Shown here: one piece after another, positions 1 through 7,922 of the stretch
Numbering within the stretch: the first letter of the stretch is position 1
Layout of the letters: each line of letters starts with the position of its first letter
From: CAIKBL01 sp050247235
Lineage (GTDB): Bacteria > Pseudomonadota > Gammaproteobacteria > Ga0077536
Reading direction: 5' to 3'
NCBI GenBank assembly: GCA_050247235.1
Contig: JBFWUN010000021.1
Span: 6,534-70,533 of the forward strand
Length of the DNA stretch: 64,000 nucleotides
Program-made: the position numbers and the translations under genes
Notes under the pieces: generated by a model
Told to the model about the DNA's origin: nothing
The model's database searches: none
What the model saw: the letters and a program-made list of their open reading frames with translations, nothing else

Positions 1-1530
1 GCGCCGCAGCTCTACGTGACGTGCTCGCACGAACTCGCACCGAAGTGGGGTGAGTACGAACGCACCACCGCGGTGGCGCTGAATGCGTACATCGGGCCGC
101 TGACGGTGGGCTACCTGAGCCGTCTCGACCGCCAGCTGAAAGAACTCGATTACCGTCCCCCGCTGCAGATCACGCAGTGCGCGGGCGGCACCATCTCGGT
201 GAAGAAGGCCAGCGATGCGCCGCTGCTGACCCTGGACTCGGGGCCGGTCTCGGGGGTCACGGGTTCGCTCTACCTCGGTGAACTGATGGGTGAACGGAAC
301 ATCATCACCACGGACATGGGCGGCACGTCGTTCGATGTCGGCGTCATTCACGACGCGAAGGCCGTCGTGTCGTACAAGAGCCTCGTCCACCAGTACGAAT
401 ACTTCCTGCCGAAGGTGGACGTCCAGACCATGGGCACGGGGGGCGGCAGCAAGGTGTGGATCGATCGCACCACGCGCACCCTGAAGGTGGGTCCGCAGAG
501 CGCCGGCGCCGATCCGGGGCCGATCTGCTACCGGCGCGGCGGCGCCACGCCCACGACCACCGATGCCGATGTCGTGCTCGGTTACCTCGACCCCGACAAC
601 TTCGCGGGCGGGACCATGCAGCTCGATCGCGCGGGCGCCGCCGCGGGCCTGCAGGTGCTGGCCGACGAGCTCGGCATGAGCCTCTACGAACTGGCGAGCG
701 GCGTCGCGCAGATCGCCGAGTTCCAGATGGCCGACCTCGTCCGCAAGGCGACCATCCAGAAAGGGCTCGACCCGCGCGATTTCGTGCTGTTCGCGTTCGG
801 TGGCGCGGGTCCCGTGCACATGGCGGTGACCGCACGCGAAGCCGGCATCCGCCGCGTGGTGGTCCCGCAGGGCGACACCGCGTCCACGTGGTGCGCGTTC
901 GGCGCGGCCTCGGCCGACACGCTGCATGTGAATGAACAGGTGCGCATCATGGCATCGCCGTTCGACGTCCGGGCGATCAACGCGGTGTTCGCCGACCTGA
1001 CTGCGAAGGGTTGCGCGGAGCTGGGGGAGGACGGCATCCCGGCGAACCGCCAGCGCTTCCGCTACTCGGTCGACATGCGACACCGAGGTCAAATCAACGA
1101 AGTGGAAGTCGAACTCGACGGCGGGGTACTCGCCGAATCGGACCTGGACGATCTGCGTGCACGTTTCGTGCGCCGCTACGAGCAGCTCTACGGACGCGGC
1201 GCGTCCCTGCCCGGGGCGCGGCTCGAATGCGTGACGTTCCGCGTCCGCGCGCACGCCGAGTCGCGCAAGCCGCGGATCCAGACCGCGAGCACGCTCACCG
1301 ACGTCATCGCGCCGGCGGCGCGTACGGGCACCCGCGAGATCTACTGGGCCGAGAGGAAGAACGCTACTCTGACCCCGATTTACGACGGCTACCGGCTCGA
1401 GCCGGGCAACCGTCTCGACGGCCCGTGCGTGATCGAGACGACCACCACGTCCATCGTCGTGCATCCCGGCCAGCGGGTCGAGATGGACGCGTTCGGCAAT
1501 TTCGTGATCGACACCGGGCTGCCGGGATGA
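1..1530 (+). CDS. hyuA: Hydantoinase/oxoprolinase subunit A (HyuA), 5' truncated by window edge
   Basis: The frame is open from base 1, so the N-terminal part, including the ATP-binding start of the family, lies outside the window; 509 residues are visible. Family hallmarks remain: an actin-like phosphate loop of the DMGGTSFDVG type near 300-350, a GTGGGSK segment near 437, and the AGADPGPICY stretch near 505. HyuA proteins use ATP to activate a substrate carbonyl together with HyuB; the family includes 5-oxoprolinase, N-methylhydantoinase and the acetone/acetophenone carboxylases. The hyuB gene follows after about 118 bases. Because that HyuB carries an acetone carboxylase gamma-like zinc domain, this pair may be a carboxylase rather than a hydantoinase. 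The family is certain; the substrate is unknown. Confidence 0.9.
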   Translation, partial: APQLYVTCSHELAPKWGEYERTTAVALNAYIGPLTVGYLSRLDRQLKELDYRPPLQITQCAGGTISVKKASDAPLLTLDSGPVSGVTGSLYLGELMGERNIITTDMGGTSFDVGVIHDAKAVVSYKSLVHQYEYFLPKVDVQTMGTGGGSKVWIDRTTRTLKVGPQSAGADPGPICYRRGGATPTTTDADVVLGYLDPDNFAGGTMQLDRAGAAAGLQVLADELGMSLYELASGVAQIAEFQMADLVRKATIQKGLDPRDFVLFAFGGAGPVHMAVTAREAGIRRVVVPQGDTASTWCAFGAASADTLHVNEQVRIMASPFDVRAINAVFADLTAKGCAELGEDGIPANRQRFRYSVDMRHRGQINEVEVELDGGVLAESDLDDLRARFVRRYEQLYGRGASLPGARLECVTFRVRAHAESRKPRIQTASTLTDVIAPAARTGTREIYWAERKNATLTPIYDGYRLEPGNRLDGPCVIETTTTSIVVHPGQRVEMDAFGNFVIDTGLPG

Positions 1531-1648
1531 GTGCATGCCTCGGCAATTCGCGCGCGGCGCGGCGGATCCCACGGCTGCCGACGGACCCCGGCACTGCGCA
1601 CGCACGAACGATCTCCAATCATTGAAGACGTCTTCACGGAGCACCGAC

Positions 1649-3931
1649 ATGCCACGCATCAGCCAGATCACCGATATCGATTTCGATGGCGTCAACCATC
1701 CCTACGTGCCACCGAAGGAGCTCCGTATCGCGCCGAAGCTCAAGCTGCACCGCGACTGGGATACCGAGGTCGATCCTGTCACCTACGAAGTGGTTCGCCA
1801 CAACCTGTGGCAGATCAACGAGGAGCACGGCGCGACGATCCAGCGCCTGTCGGGCTCGCCCGTCGCGATGTACGCGCTGGACCTGAACCCCTCGCTGCTG
1901 ACCGAGGACGCCGAGTTCGTCTACTTCGGTCCCTACATGCAGTACATGTCCGGAGTCACCGACACGCAGGTCAAGTGGACGCTGGAGTACCGCAGCGACA
2001 ACCCAGGCATCCAGGACGGCGACATGTTCCTCGCCAACGATCCGTGGGTAGGCGCGGCGCACCAGCAGGACGTGATGCTGCTGTGCCCGGTGTTCTGGGA
2101 AGGCGAGCTCTTCTGCTGGGTCACCAACTGCCTGCACCAGTACGACATCGGCGGCATCACGCCGGGCAGCTTCTGTCCGTCTGCCGAATCGGTCTACGAC
2201 GAAGGCATCATGCTGCCACCGATCAAGATCATCGAACGCGGCGAAATCCGGCGCGACATCGAGGCCGTGTACCTGCGCGCATCGCGCAAGCCGCAGCTCG
2301 TCGCGCTCGACTTCCGGGCGCAGATGGCCGGCAATTCCACCGCGCGTGACCGGGTGCTCGAACTCATCCGCCGCTATGGTCCGCGCACCGTCAAGGGCGT
2401 GATGAAGAAGATCATCGACAACTCCGAGAAAGCGTACCTCGCGAAAATGGCGCGCATCCCGGACGGCCTGTGGCAGGACCGCACGTACATCGAGGCGTGC
2501 CGTCCCGGTGACCGGCGCACGCACAAGGTCCAGCTGCAGCTGCGCAAGGAAGGTCACAAGCTGGTGTTCAGCAACGACGGCTCGGCCGGCCAGGACGGCG
2601 CCATGAACGCGACTTACTCGGGCTGGCGCGGCGCGATCATGGTCGCGGTCACGGAGCTGCTATGCTGGGACCAGTACTTCGCGGTGGGCGGCGCGTTGCG
2701 TCACATCGAGTTCGACCCGACCCCCGGCACCTTGAACTGCGCGAACTTCCCGGCCTCGGTGTCCACGGCGCCGATCCAGTCGATGGAGATCTCGCTGTAC
2801 CCGGCCTACAACGTGCTGTCGAAGATGATCTACCCGGATCCCGAGATGCGGCGCGACATCATGTGCATCGGCGGTACCAGCCAGTGGCCGGCCACCCTGT
2901 TCCGCGGCACGGACCAGTGGGGCGAGCGGTATGGCTACCTGCTGATCGATCCGATCGGCGGCGCGATCGGCGCGTTCGCCCACGCGGACGGCATCAACAC
3001 CGGCGGCCAGTCGCGGACCCCCATCTGCCAGCTGCCGAACATCGAGCACACCGAGCAGAGCTTTCCGATCCTGTTCCTGTATCGCAAGGAACTGCCGGAC
3101 TCCGGTGGCGCCGGCAAGTACCGCGGCGGGCTGTCGGCGGAGAGCTGCTTCATTCCGCACAACACCGACTTCATCACCCAGGACACCCTGTCCTCCGGCA
3201 ACGCGACGCCGACGTCGCCCGGCATGATGGGCGGCTATCCGAGTACGACCAACGGCTACACGTTCATCCGCAACAGCGACATCGCGGCCCGCCTGCGCGC
3301 GTCCCGCATGATCGAGGACACCTCCGAGGTGACCGGCACGCCGGAACTGCTGCAGCTCCGGCAGGAGAATTTCGTGCAGCACCCGCAGGATGTCTACGCG
3401 GTGCGCTGGACCGGCGGTGGCGGGTTCGGCGATCCGCTCGATCGCGATCCTGCGGACATCGAGCGTGACCTGGAGGATCTCGCGATAACACCGGCCGCGG
3501 CGCGCGCGATCTACGGCGCGGTGTTACGGGACGACCGGACCGTGGACGTTGCGGCAACCGCACAGCAGCGCGCCGGGCTCCGCAGCGCGCGCGTGCGCCG
3601 GCATGGCAAGCCCGGGCACCGCCGCGACGGCACGTTGCTGTTCGAGGCGAGCGTCGCGCTGCAGGCGCGGCGTGACGACGCGGGCACGTTCTGGGCGTGC
3701 GCGAAGTGCGGCACGGATCTTGGCCCGACGGAGGGCAACTACAAGGACCGCTGCCTCCAGGAGATCCACCCGGTGTCCGCATCGAACCCGCTGATCGGCG
3801 ATCCGCGAGATTTCATCGATGACGACGTCGCGTTCCGCCAGTTCTGCTGTCCGGGCTGCGGAACGCAGATCGACAACGAAATCGCGGTCGCGCACGACCC
3901 CGTGCTGTGCGACATTGCGCTGAAGGCCTGA
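1649..3931 (+). CDS. hyuB: HyuB-type subunit fused to an acetone carboxylase gamma-like zinc domain
   Basis: The protein has 760 residues. I chose the ATG at 1649 because a GGAG lies about 8 bases upstream and the HyuB fold starts soon after it; the open frame extends further upstream to 1535 with no family similarity. Residues about 30-640 are a hydantoinase B/oxoprolinase domain, with NDPW near residue 130 and GAGKYRGGL near residue 490. The last ~80 residues carry paired cysteines (Cys684/687, Cys702, Cys733/734/737, Cys754), a zinc-ribbon layout resembling the separate small gamma subunit of acetone/acetophenone carboxylases. It lies between hyuA and a ridA gene, probably in one operon. 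The fusion points to ATP-dependent carboxylation or ring chemistry on a ketone or lactam; the exact substrate is not deducible. Confidence 0.88.
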   Translation: MPRISQITDIDFDGVNHPYVPPKELRIAPKLKLHRDWDTEVDPVTYEVVRHNLWQINEEHGATIQRLSGSPVAMYALDLNPSLLTEDAEFVYFGPYMQYMSGVTDTQVKWTLEYRSDNPGIQDGDMFLANDPWVGAAHQQDVMLLCPVFWEGELFCWVTNCLHQYDIGGITPGSFCPSAESVYDEGIMLPPIKIIERGEIRRDIEAVYLRASRKPQLVALDFRAQMAGNSTARDRVLELIRRYGPRTVKGVMKKIIDNSEKAYLAKMARIPDGLWQDRTYIEACRPGDRRTHKVQLQLRKEGHKLVFSNDGSAGQDGAMNATYSGWRGAIMVAVTELLCWDQYFAVGGALRHIEFDPTPGTLNCANFPASVSTAPIQSMEISLYPAYNVLSKMIYPDPEMRRDIMCIGGTSQWPATLFRGTDQWGERYGYLLIDPIGGAIGAFAHADGINTGGQSRTPICQLPNIEHTEQSFPILFLYRKELPDSGGAGKYRGGLSAESCFIPHNTDFITQDTLSSGNATPTSPGMMGGYPSTTNGYTFIRNSDIAARLRASRMIEDTSEVTGTPELLQLRQENFVQHPQDVYAVRWTGGGGFGDPLDRDPADIERDLEDLAITPAAARAIYGAVLRDDRTVDVAATAQQRAGLRSARVRRHGKPGHRRDGTLLFEASVALQARRDDAGTFWACAKCGTDLGPTEGNYKDRCLQEIHPVSASNPLIGDPRDFIDDDVAFRQFCCPGCGTQIDNEIAVAHDPVLCDIALKA

Positions 3932-3948
3932 CCGAAGGAGAGACACAG

Positions 3949-4431
3949 ATGTCCCGGATCGACGCTCGATTGTCCGAACTGAAGCTCGTGCTGCCGGCAC
4001 CGCTGCAGCTGCCGCCCGGCGTCAAGCTGCCGTTTCCATGGGTGCGCGTGCGTGGCAACCGCGCGTACGTGTCCGGTCACGCACCGCAAAACCCGGATGG
4101 TTCGCTGGCGGGCCCGTTCGGCAAGGTCGGCGCGGCCGTGTCGCTCGAACAGGCACAGCAGGCCGCGCGGCTCACCGCGCTGTCGATCCTGGGCAGCCTG
4201 CAGCGCGAACTCGGCTCGCTCGACCGCATCACCGCGTGGCTGCGCGTGTTCGGCATGGTGAACTCGGCCCCGGGCTTCGGCCAGCAGCCCGCCGTCATCA
4301 ACGGCTTCTCCGAACTCATCCTGGACGTGTTCGGTGCGGACGTCGGCGCGCACGCGCGCTCGGCCGTCGGCATGGCCGAGTTGCCGTTCAACCTGCCGGT
4401 CGAGGTGGAGGCGGAAGTCGAGTTCGCCTGA
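3949..4431 (+). CDS. RidA/YjgF family protein
   Basis: This 160-residue protein has the RidA (YjgF/YER057c/UK114) fold signature: YVSGHAP near residue 45, a helix rich in A/Q/R around residues 65-90, and a C-terminal strand pattern ending in VEVEAEVEF. The start is an ATG 17 bases after the hyuB stop, preceded by a GAAGGAG ribosome site, so it is very likely co-transcribed with hyuAB. Canonical RidA enzymes hydrolyse reactive enamine/imine intermediates; members of this longer subgroup are often found beside catabolic genes. Here it may clear an unstable product of the HyuAB reaction, which is inference from position only. Confidence 0.85.
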   Translation: MSRIDARLSELKLVLPAPLQLPPGVKLPFPWVRVRGNRAYVSGHAPQNPDGSLAGPFGKVGAAVSLEQAQQAARLTALSILGSLQRELGSLDRITAWLRVFGMVNSAPGFGQQPAVINGFSELILDVFGADVGAHARSAVGMAELPFNLPVEVEAEVEFA

Positions 4432-4558
4432 TCCGGCATCGGGGTGCCCGGCGACTCTCCTGTCCCGTGCGTCGCGAGGACACTCACACGAGGACGCGCC
4501 ACGAGACTGGCGGCGGTAGTCCGCACAGGGCCGCGGGCGTGCGCCCGCAGGGCGTGTC

Positions 4559-5434
4559 ATGGCGCATTCAGTCAGCGGCGCGGCAGCCGTCGCCAATGCG
4601 GGGCGGGATCACGCCGTGAATGCTCCGCTGCTGACTCTCGACGTGCTGGACTCCCTGCAACGCGCCCTGCGCGACGGACGTCCGGCAGTTGAATGTTCGC
4701 TCGATCTCGGACGCTCGACCGCGCGGGTGGAGATCGCCGCCACGGGCTGGCGCCACGCAGGGGATGCGTACCCGTGGCCGACGCGCCTCAAGCCACGCAC
4801 CATCTATCGCTGGGACGGTGCAGACTTCGTCCCCCTCGTCCGCTACGACGACGCGCTTGTCAAGCTCGTGCCGACCGGGCACGGCGCGCCCACGTTCGAG
4901 ATCGACGGCATCAAGATGCTGCCGACCGCGCACGTATCGCCATACGACGACGCCCGTGACAAGGTGGACCTGGTGGATCCGGCGGGATGCGTCGTACTCG
5001 ATACCTGCGGCGGACTCGGATATTTCGCCGCGTGGTGCCTTGCGCGTGGCGCGCGCCACGTGATTTCCTACGAGAAGCGCGCCGACGTGCTGTGGCTGCG
5101 CGATCACAATCCCTGGTCACCCGCGCCGGATTCCCGGCTCACCCTCGTGCACGGAGACGTCGTGGCATCCCTCGACGCACACACCGACGGCGCATTCGAC
5201 GCGGTGCTGCACGATCCGCCGCGCTTCGGCATCGCCGGGGAACTCTATTCCGCGGAATTCTACGCGGGGCTCGCGCGCGTGCTGAAGCGCGGGGGGCGTC
5301 TGTTTCACTACACGGGCACACCCAATCGGCTGACCACCGGCCGCGACGTTCCCGGGGAAGTCCTGCGGCGGCTCCGCGCCTGCGGGTTCGACCCAGCACT
5401 GCGCGCCGACGGGGTGCTCGCGGTCCGGCGCTGA
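4559..5434 (+). CDS. Class I SAM-dependent methyltransferase-like protein
   Basis: The protein has 291 residues. A Rossmann-fold methyltransferase core starts near residue 140: VVLDTCGGLGYFA is the SAM-binding motif I, ISYEKRADVL the acidic strand 2 (motif II region), and DAVLHDPPRFG the motif IV strand with the catalytic-type DPP. The first ~130 residues form a separate N-terminal domain that I do not recognise. Related proteins are annotated as spermidine synthase-like or generic methyltransferases; DPPR suggests an amino-group or base substrate, but this is not firm. It stands alone, 127 bases after ridA and 100 bases before the Rrf2 gene. The ATG at 4559 was used; a GTG about 20 codons later is an alternative. 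Confidence 0.75.
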   Translation: MAHSVSGAAAVANAGRDHAVNAPLLTLDVLDSLQRALRDGRPAVECSLDLGRSTARVEIAATGWRHAGDAYPWPTRLKPRTIYRWDGADFVPLVRYDDALVKLVPTGHGAPTFEIDGIKMLPTAHVSPYDDARDKVDLVDPAGCVVLDTCGGLGYFAAWCLARGARHVISYEKRADVLWLRDHNPWSPAPDSRLTLVHGDVVASLDAHTDGAFDAVLHDPPRFGIAGELYSAEFYAGLARVLKRGGRLFHYTGTPNRLTTGRDVPGEVLRRLRACGFDPALRADGVLAVRR

Positions 5435-5473
5435 GCCGCGCCCGCGTGGGTGGCGCGCCCGGGCAACGGGTGG

Positions 5474-5502
5474 TTGCCAACGTCCGTGGAGGCCGCTACA
5501 TT
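5474..5502 (+). promoter_or_regulatory. Sigma70-type promoter of the Rrf2-ndh operon
   Basis: TTGCCA at 5474-5479 and TACATT at 5497-5502 are separated by exactly 17 bases, matching the -35/-10 consensus at 5 of 6 and 4 of 6 positions. It lies 32 bases upstream of the Rrf2 start codon and is the clearest promoter in the window. Confidence 0.6.
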
Positions 5503-5529
5503 AACTCGTACTAATTTACTCTTAGTTAA
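5501..5529. promoter_or_regulatory. Inverted-repeat operator candidate for the Rrf2 regulator
   Basis: TTAACT (5501-5506) and AGTTAA (5524-5529) are perfect inverted arms around a 17-base AT-rich centre, in a locally AT-rich island within very GC-rich DNA. The element overlaps the -10 box and transcription start of the promoter at 5474-5502 and lies just before the Rrf2 start codon, as expected for autorepression. Binding by this particular regulator is inference. Confidence 0.5.
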
Positions 5530-5534
5530 ACCCT

Positions 5535-6074
5535 ATGGCCCTCTACGGCGCGAGCGTCGAATCCAGCCTGCACTGCCTGCTGTTCCTGGTGGACCTGCCG
5601 GCCGACGTGCACGCGAGCACCCAGGAGCTGGCGTCACTGCAGGGGCTCTCGGTGCCGTTCGTCGCCAAGCTGTTCGGCGCGTTGCGCACGGCCGGGATCG
5701 TCACGTCGGTGGAAGGCATCGAGGGTGGCTACCGGCTGGCGCGCCCGGCCGACGCGATCACCGTGCTCGACGTGGTGACGGCGCTCGAAGGCGACAAGCC
5801 GATGTTCCAGTGCCGTGAAATCCGCCGGCAGTGCGCGCTGTTCGGGGATTCGCCGCCCGCGTGGGCCACCCGGGGCATGTGCGGCATCCATGCCGTCATG
5901 GTCGAAGCAGAGTCCCGCATGCGGGACGTGCTTGCCGCGCATACGCTCGGGGATCTCGCCGCCGGCGTCGCCCGCAAGGCACCCCGGTCGTTCGGTTCGG
6001 ACGTTGTCCGCTGGTTCGGCCGCCGCCGCGCATCGCGCGGCAATTCTTCCCTTTCGAAAGGAGGCTCCAGATGA
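5535..6074 (+). CDS. Rrf2 family transcriptional regulator with Fe-S cysteine triad
   Basis: The protein has 179 residues. It shows an N-terminal winged helix (residues 1-80) with the Rrf2 recognition pattern VEGIEGGYRLARP, followed by cysteines in CREIRRQC...CGIHAV spacing (about residues 94-122). In IscR/NsrR/RsrR-type members these ligate a [2Fe-2S] or [4Fe-4S] cluster that senses redox state, NO or Fe-S status. Its stop codon overlaps the start of the type II NADH dehydrogenase gene by four bases (ATGA), so the two are translationally coupled. An AT-rich dyad immediately upstream is a plausible autoregulatory operator. The pair suggests redox control of respiratory NADH oxidation. Confidence 0.88.
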   Translation: MALYGASVESSLHCLLFLVDLPADVHASTQELASLQGLSVPFVAKLFGALRTAGIVTSVEGIEGGYRLARPADAITVLDVVTALEGDKPMFQCREIRRQCALFGDSPPAWATRGMCGIHAVMVEAESRMRDVLAAHTLGDLAAGVARKAPRSFGSDVVRWFGRRRASRGNSSLSKGGSR

Positions 6075-7279
6075 AACATCTCGCCGTTGTCGGCGGTGGC
6101 TTCGCCGGCATGTGGGCCGCGCTGACCGCTGCCCGGGAGTTCGCCAAGGCCGCGGCGGAATGCCGCATCACCTTGGTGTCCCGTGACGAGTACCTGACCG
6201 TGCGTCCGCGCCTCTACGAGGTGTTCACCCCGGAAATGCGCGCCGCGCTCGCGCCGGTACTGGCCCCGGCCGGCATCGAGCTGCTGGTGGGCAACGTGGA
6301 CGGGATCGATCTCCCGCATCGGCGGCTGCAGGTGCATACCGGCGACGGTGTCGCACGCGGCGTCCATTTCGACCGCGTGGTGCTCGCGGCGGGCAGCGTG
6401 CAACGCCCGTTGCCGGTGCCGGGCAGCAATGGTTGCGCGTTCGACATCGACACCTTCGAAGGCGCCCGACGCCTGGACGAACACCTCCGCGACGTCCTGC
6501 GCGACGCGCGCGACGACACCGATCTCACCTGCGTGATCGTCGGTGGGGGCTTCACCGGCATCGAACTCGCGGCCGAGATGCGCACGCGGCTGCGCGCGCA
6601 CCGCGCCGACGCCCTCGTCGAGCGCGCACGCGTAGTGCTGGTGGAGCGCGCGTCCGAGATCGGTCCGGATCTCGGCAGCAACCCGCGCCCGCACGTGCTG
6701 GCCGCGCTGACTGCCGCGGGGGTGGAGCTCCGGCTCGGCTGCACGGTGCGGGCGATCGGGCCTGACGCCATCGAACTCAGCGATGGAACCCGGATCCCCA
6801 CCCGCACCGTCATCGTCACGGCTGGCCTTGCGGCGACTCCGCTCGCCGGCACGCTCGGCGCGCCCTGCGACGCAACCGGCCGGGTGCACGTGGATGACAT
6901 GCTGCGCGTGAAAGGGGTGGAGACCGTGTTCGCGGCCGGGGACGCGGCCCATGCGCTGGCAGCCCCCGGGCACCCGGCGCTGATGTCGTGTCAGCACGCC
7001 GTGCCGATGGGCAAGCATGCCGGCTTCAACGCCGCGCACGATCTGCTCGGGCTGCCGTTGCGCGCGTACTCGCAGCCGAACTACGTGACGTGTCTCGACC
7101 TCGGCGAGTACGGCGCGCTGTTCACGTCCGGCTGGGAGCGCACACCCGAGCAGTCCGGCCCGGAGGTCAAACCGCTCAAGCGAATGATCAACACGCAGTG
7201 GATCTACCCGCCGACGGGCGATCGCGCGGCGATCCTCGAGGCCGCGGACCTCGATGCGCCGTGGCCGCCCAAAACGTGA
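6071..7279 (+). CDS. ndh: Type II NADH dehydrogenase-like FAD oxidoreductase
   Basis: The protein has 402 residues. Two Rossmann motifs are visible: VVGGGFAG at residues 6-13 for FAD and VIVGGGFTGIELA near residue 156 for NAD(H), with a second FAD motif VFAAGDAAH near residue 285. This is the layout of NDH-2/YjlD-type flavoproteins that pass electrons from NADH to quinone at the membrane without proton pumping. The start ATG overlaps the Rrf2 stop and is preceded by a strong AAAGGAGG ribosome site. The C-terminal membrane-anchoring region near residues 330-380 is present. Single-component NADH:quinone reductase is the best call; a related pyridine nucleotide-disulphide reductase remains possible. 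Confidence 0.85.
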   Translation: MKHLAVVGGGFAGMWAALTAAREFAKAAAECRITLVSRDEYLTVRPRLYEVFTPEMRAALAPVLAPAGIELLVGNVDGIDLPHRRLQVHTGDGVARGVHFDRVVLAAGSVQRPLPVPGSNGCAFDIDTFEGARRLDEHLRDVLRDARDDTDLTCVIVGGGFTGIELAAEMRTRLRAHRADALVERARVVLVERASEIGPDLGSNPRPHVLAALTAAGVELRLGCTVRAIGPDAIELSDGTRIPTRTVIVTAGLAATPLAGTLGAPCDATGRVHVDDMLRVKGVETVFAAGDAAHALAAPGHPALMSCQHAVPMGKHAGFNAAHDLLGLPLRAYSQPNYVTCLDLGEYGALFTSGWERTPEQSGPEVKPLKRMINTQWIYPPTGDRAAILEAADLDAPWPPKT

Positions 7280-7291
7280 TGCGCGCGGCGT

Positions 7292-7813
7292 TCAGGCCGG
7301 CGGGCCACGCATGATCCAGTGCAGCACGTCGTCGCGATCGTGGCGACCCCACACGCCGTGCTCGCCGCGGCCGCGGATGCCCTGCACGGGATCGATCCGG
7401 CGCCACTCCATCGAGACCACGCGGTAGGCGATCTTCCATCCCGAGCCGCGATTCTCGAAACGATCGACATACCGGATCCCCATCACGTCGTCCTTGCCGT
7501 TGCCGTCGGCATCCTCACGCCGGTGATAGGCCACGGCATAGGTCTCGGCGCGCGCCGCCGCGCCCTCGACCTCGATGAGCATGTTGCCCATGAAATGCTG
7601 GGTGGCCGTCCAGCGGGACAGGAACGGCATCGCGGCCGCGAGGAACTCGTCCACGGTGCCCTTGAACGCGCCGTGGTCGTCGTAGGCATCCGGGTGGTAA
7701 CAGGTGCGCACGAGGTCGATATCGCGCCGATCGATGCCGCGCGCGTAGCGATAGATGACGTCGGCGATCTCCTGGCGCGCGAGCAGGGTGTCGAGCGTAT
7801 AGGCAGCGGACAT
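7292..7813 (-). CDS. NTF2-like (SnoaL-like) domain protein
   Basis: The protein has 173 residues. The N-terminal helix pattern LLARQEIADVIYRYARGIDRRD and the strand ending GWKIAYRVVSMEW are typical of the SnoaL_4/nuclear transport factor 2-like cone fold used by scytalone dehydratase-like and dehydrochlorinase-like proteins. Residues such as Tyr22, Asp28 and His40 lie where family pockets sit, but no function can be assigned. It ends 12 bases from the convergent ndh stop and is divergent from dusC. A second NTF2-like gene of the same type lies at 42809-43312. Confidence 0.8.
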   Translation of the reverse strand: MSAAYTLDTLLARQEIADVIYRYARGIDRRDIDLVRTCYHPDAYDDHGAFKGTVDEFLAAAMPFLSRWTATQHFMGNMLIEVEGAAARAETYAVAYHRREDADGNGKDDVMGIRYVDRFENRGSGWKIAYRVVSMEWRRIDPVQGIRGRGEHGVWGRHDRDDVLHWIMRGPPA

Positions 7814-7843
7814 GGGCGCTTCTCCATGGGGCATCCGGGTTCG

Positions 7844-7910
7844 ATTATGCGGACGCGTCCCACGCGCTGCCATCGGCGGACGCGACGTCACTCCCCGCCT
7901 CGCGCATAAT
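7844..7910. promoter_or_regulatory. Divergent -10-like hexamers for the NTF2-like gene and dusC
   Basis: CATAAT occurs at 7905-7910 on the + strand, 12 bases before the dusC ATG, and again on the - strand at 7849-7844, upstream of the leftward NTF2-like gene. Both sit in an otherwise GC-rich 109-base divergent spacer. No convincing -35 boxes were found. Confidence 0.35.
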
Positions 7911-7922
7911 CCGCGTCCACCG

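Noticed and set aside
7841..7865. tRNA-like GGTTCGATT sequence
   Set aside because: No acceptor stem, anticodon arm or CCA end can be folded around it; the match is a coincidence in a promoter region.
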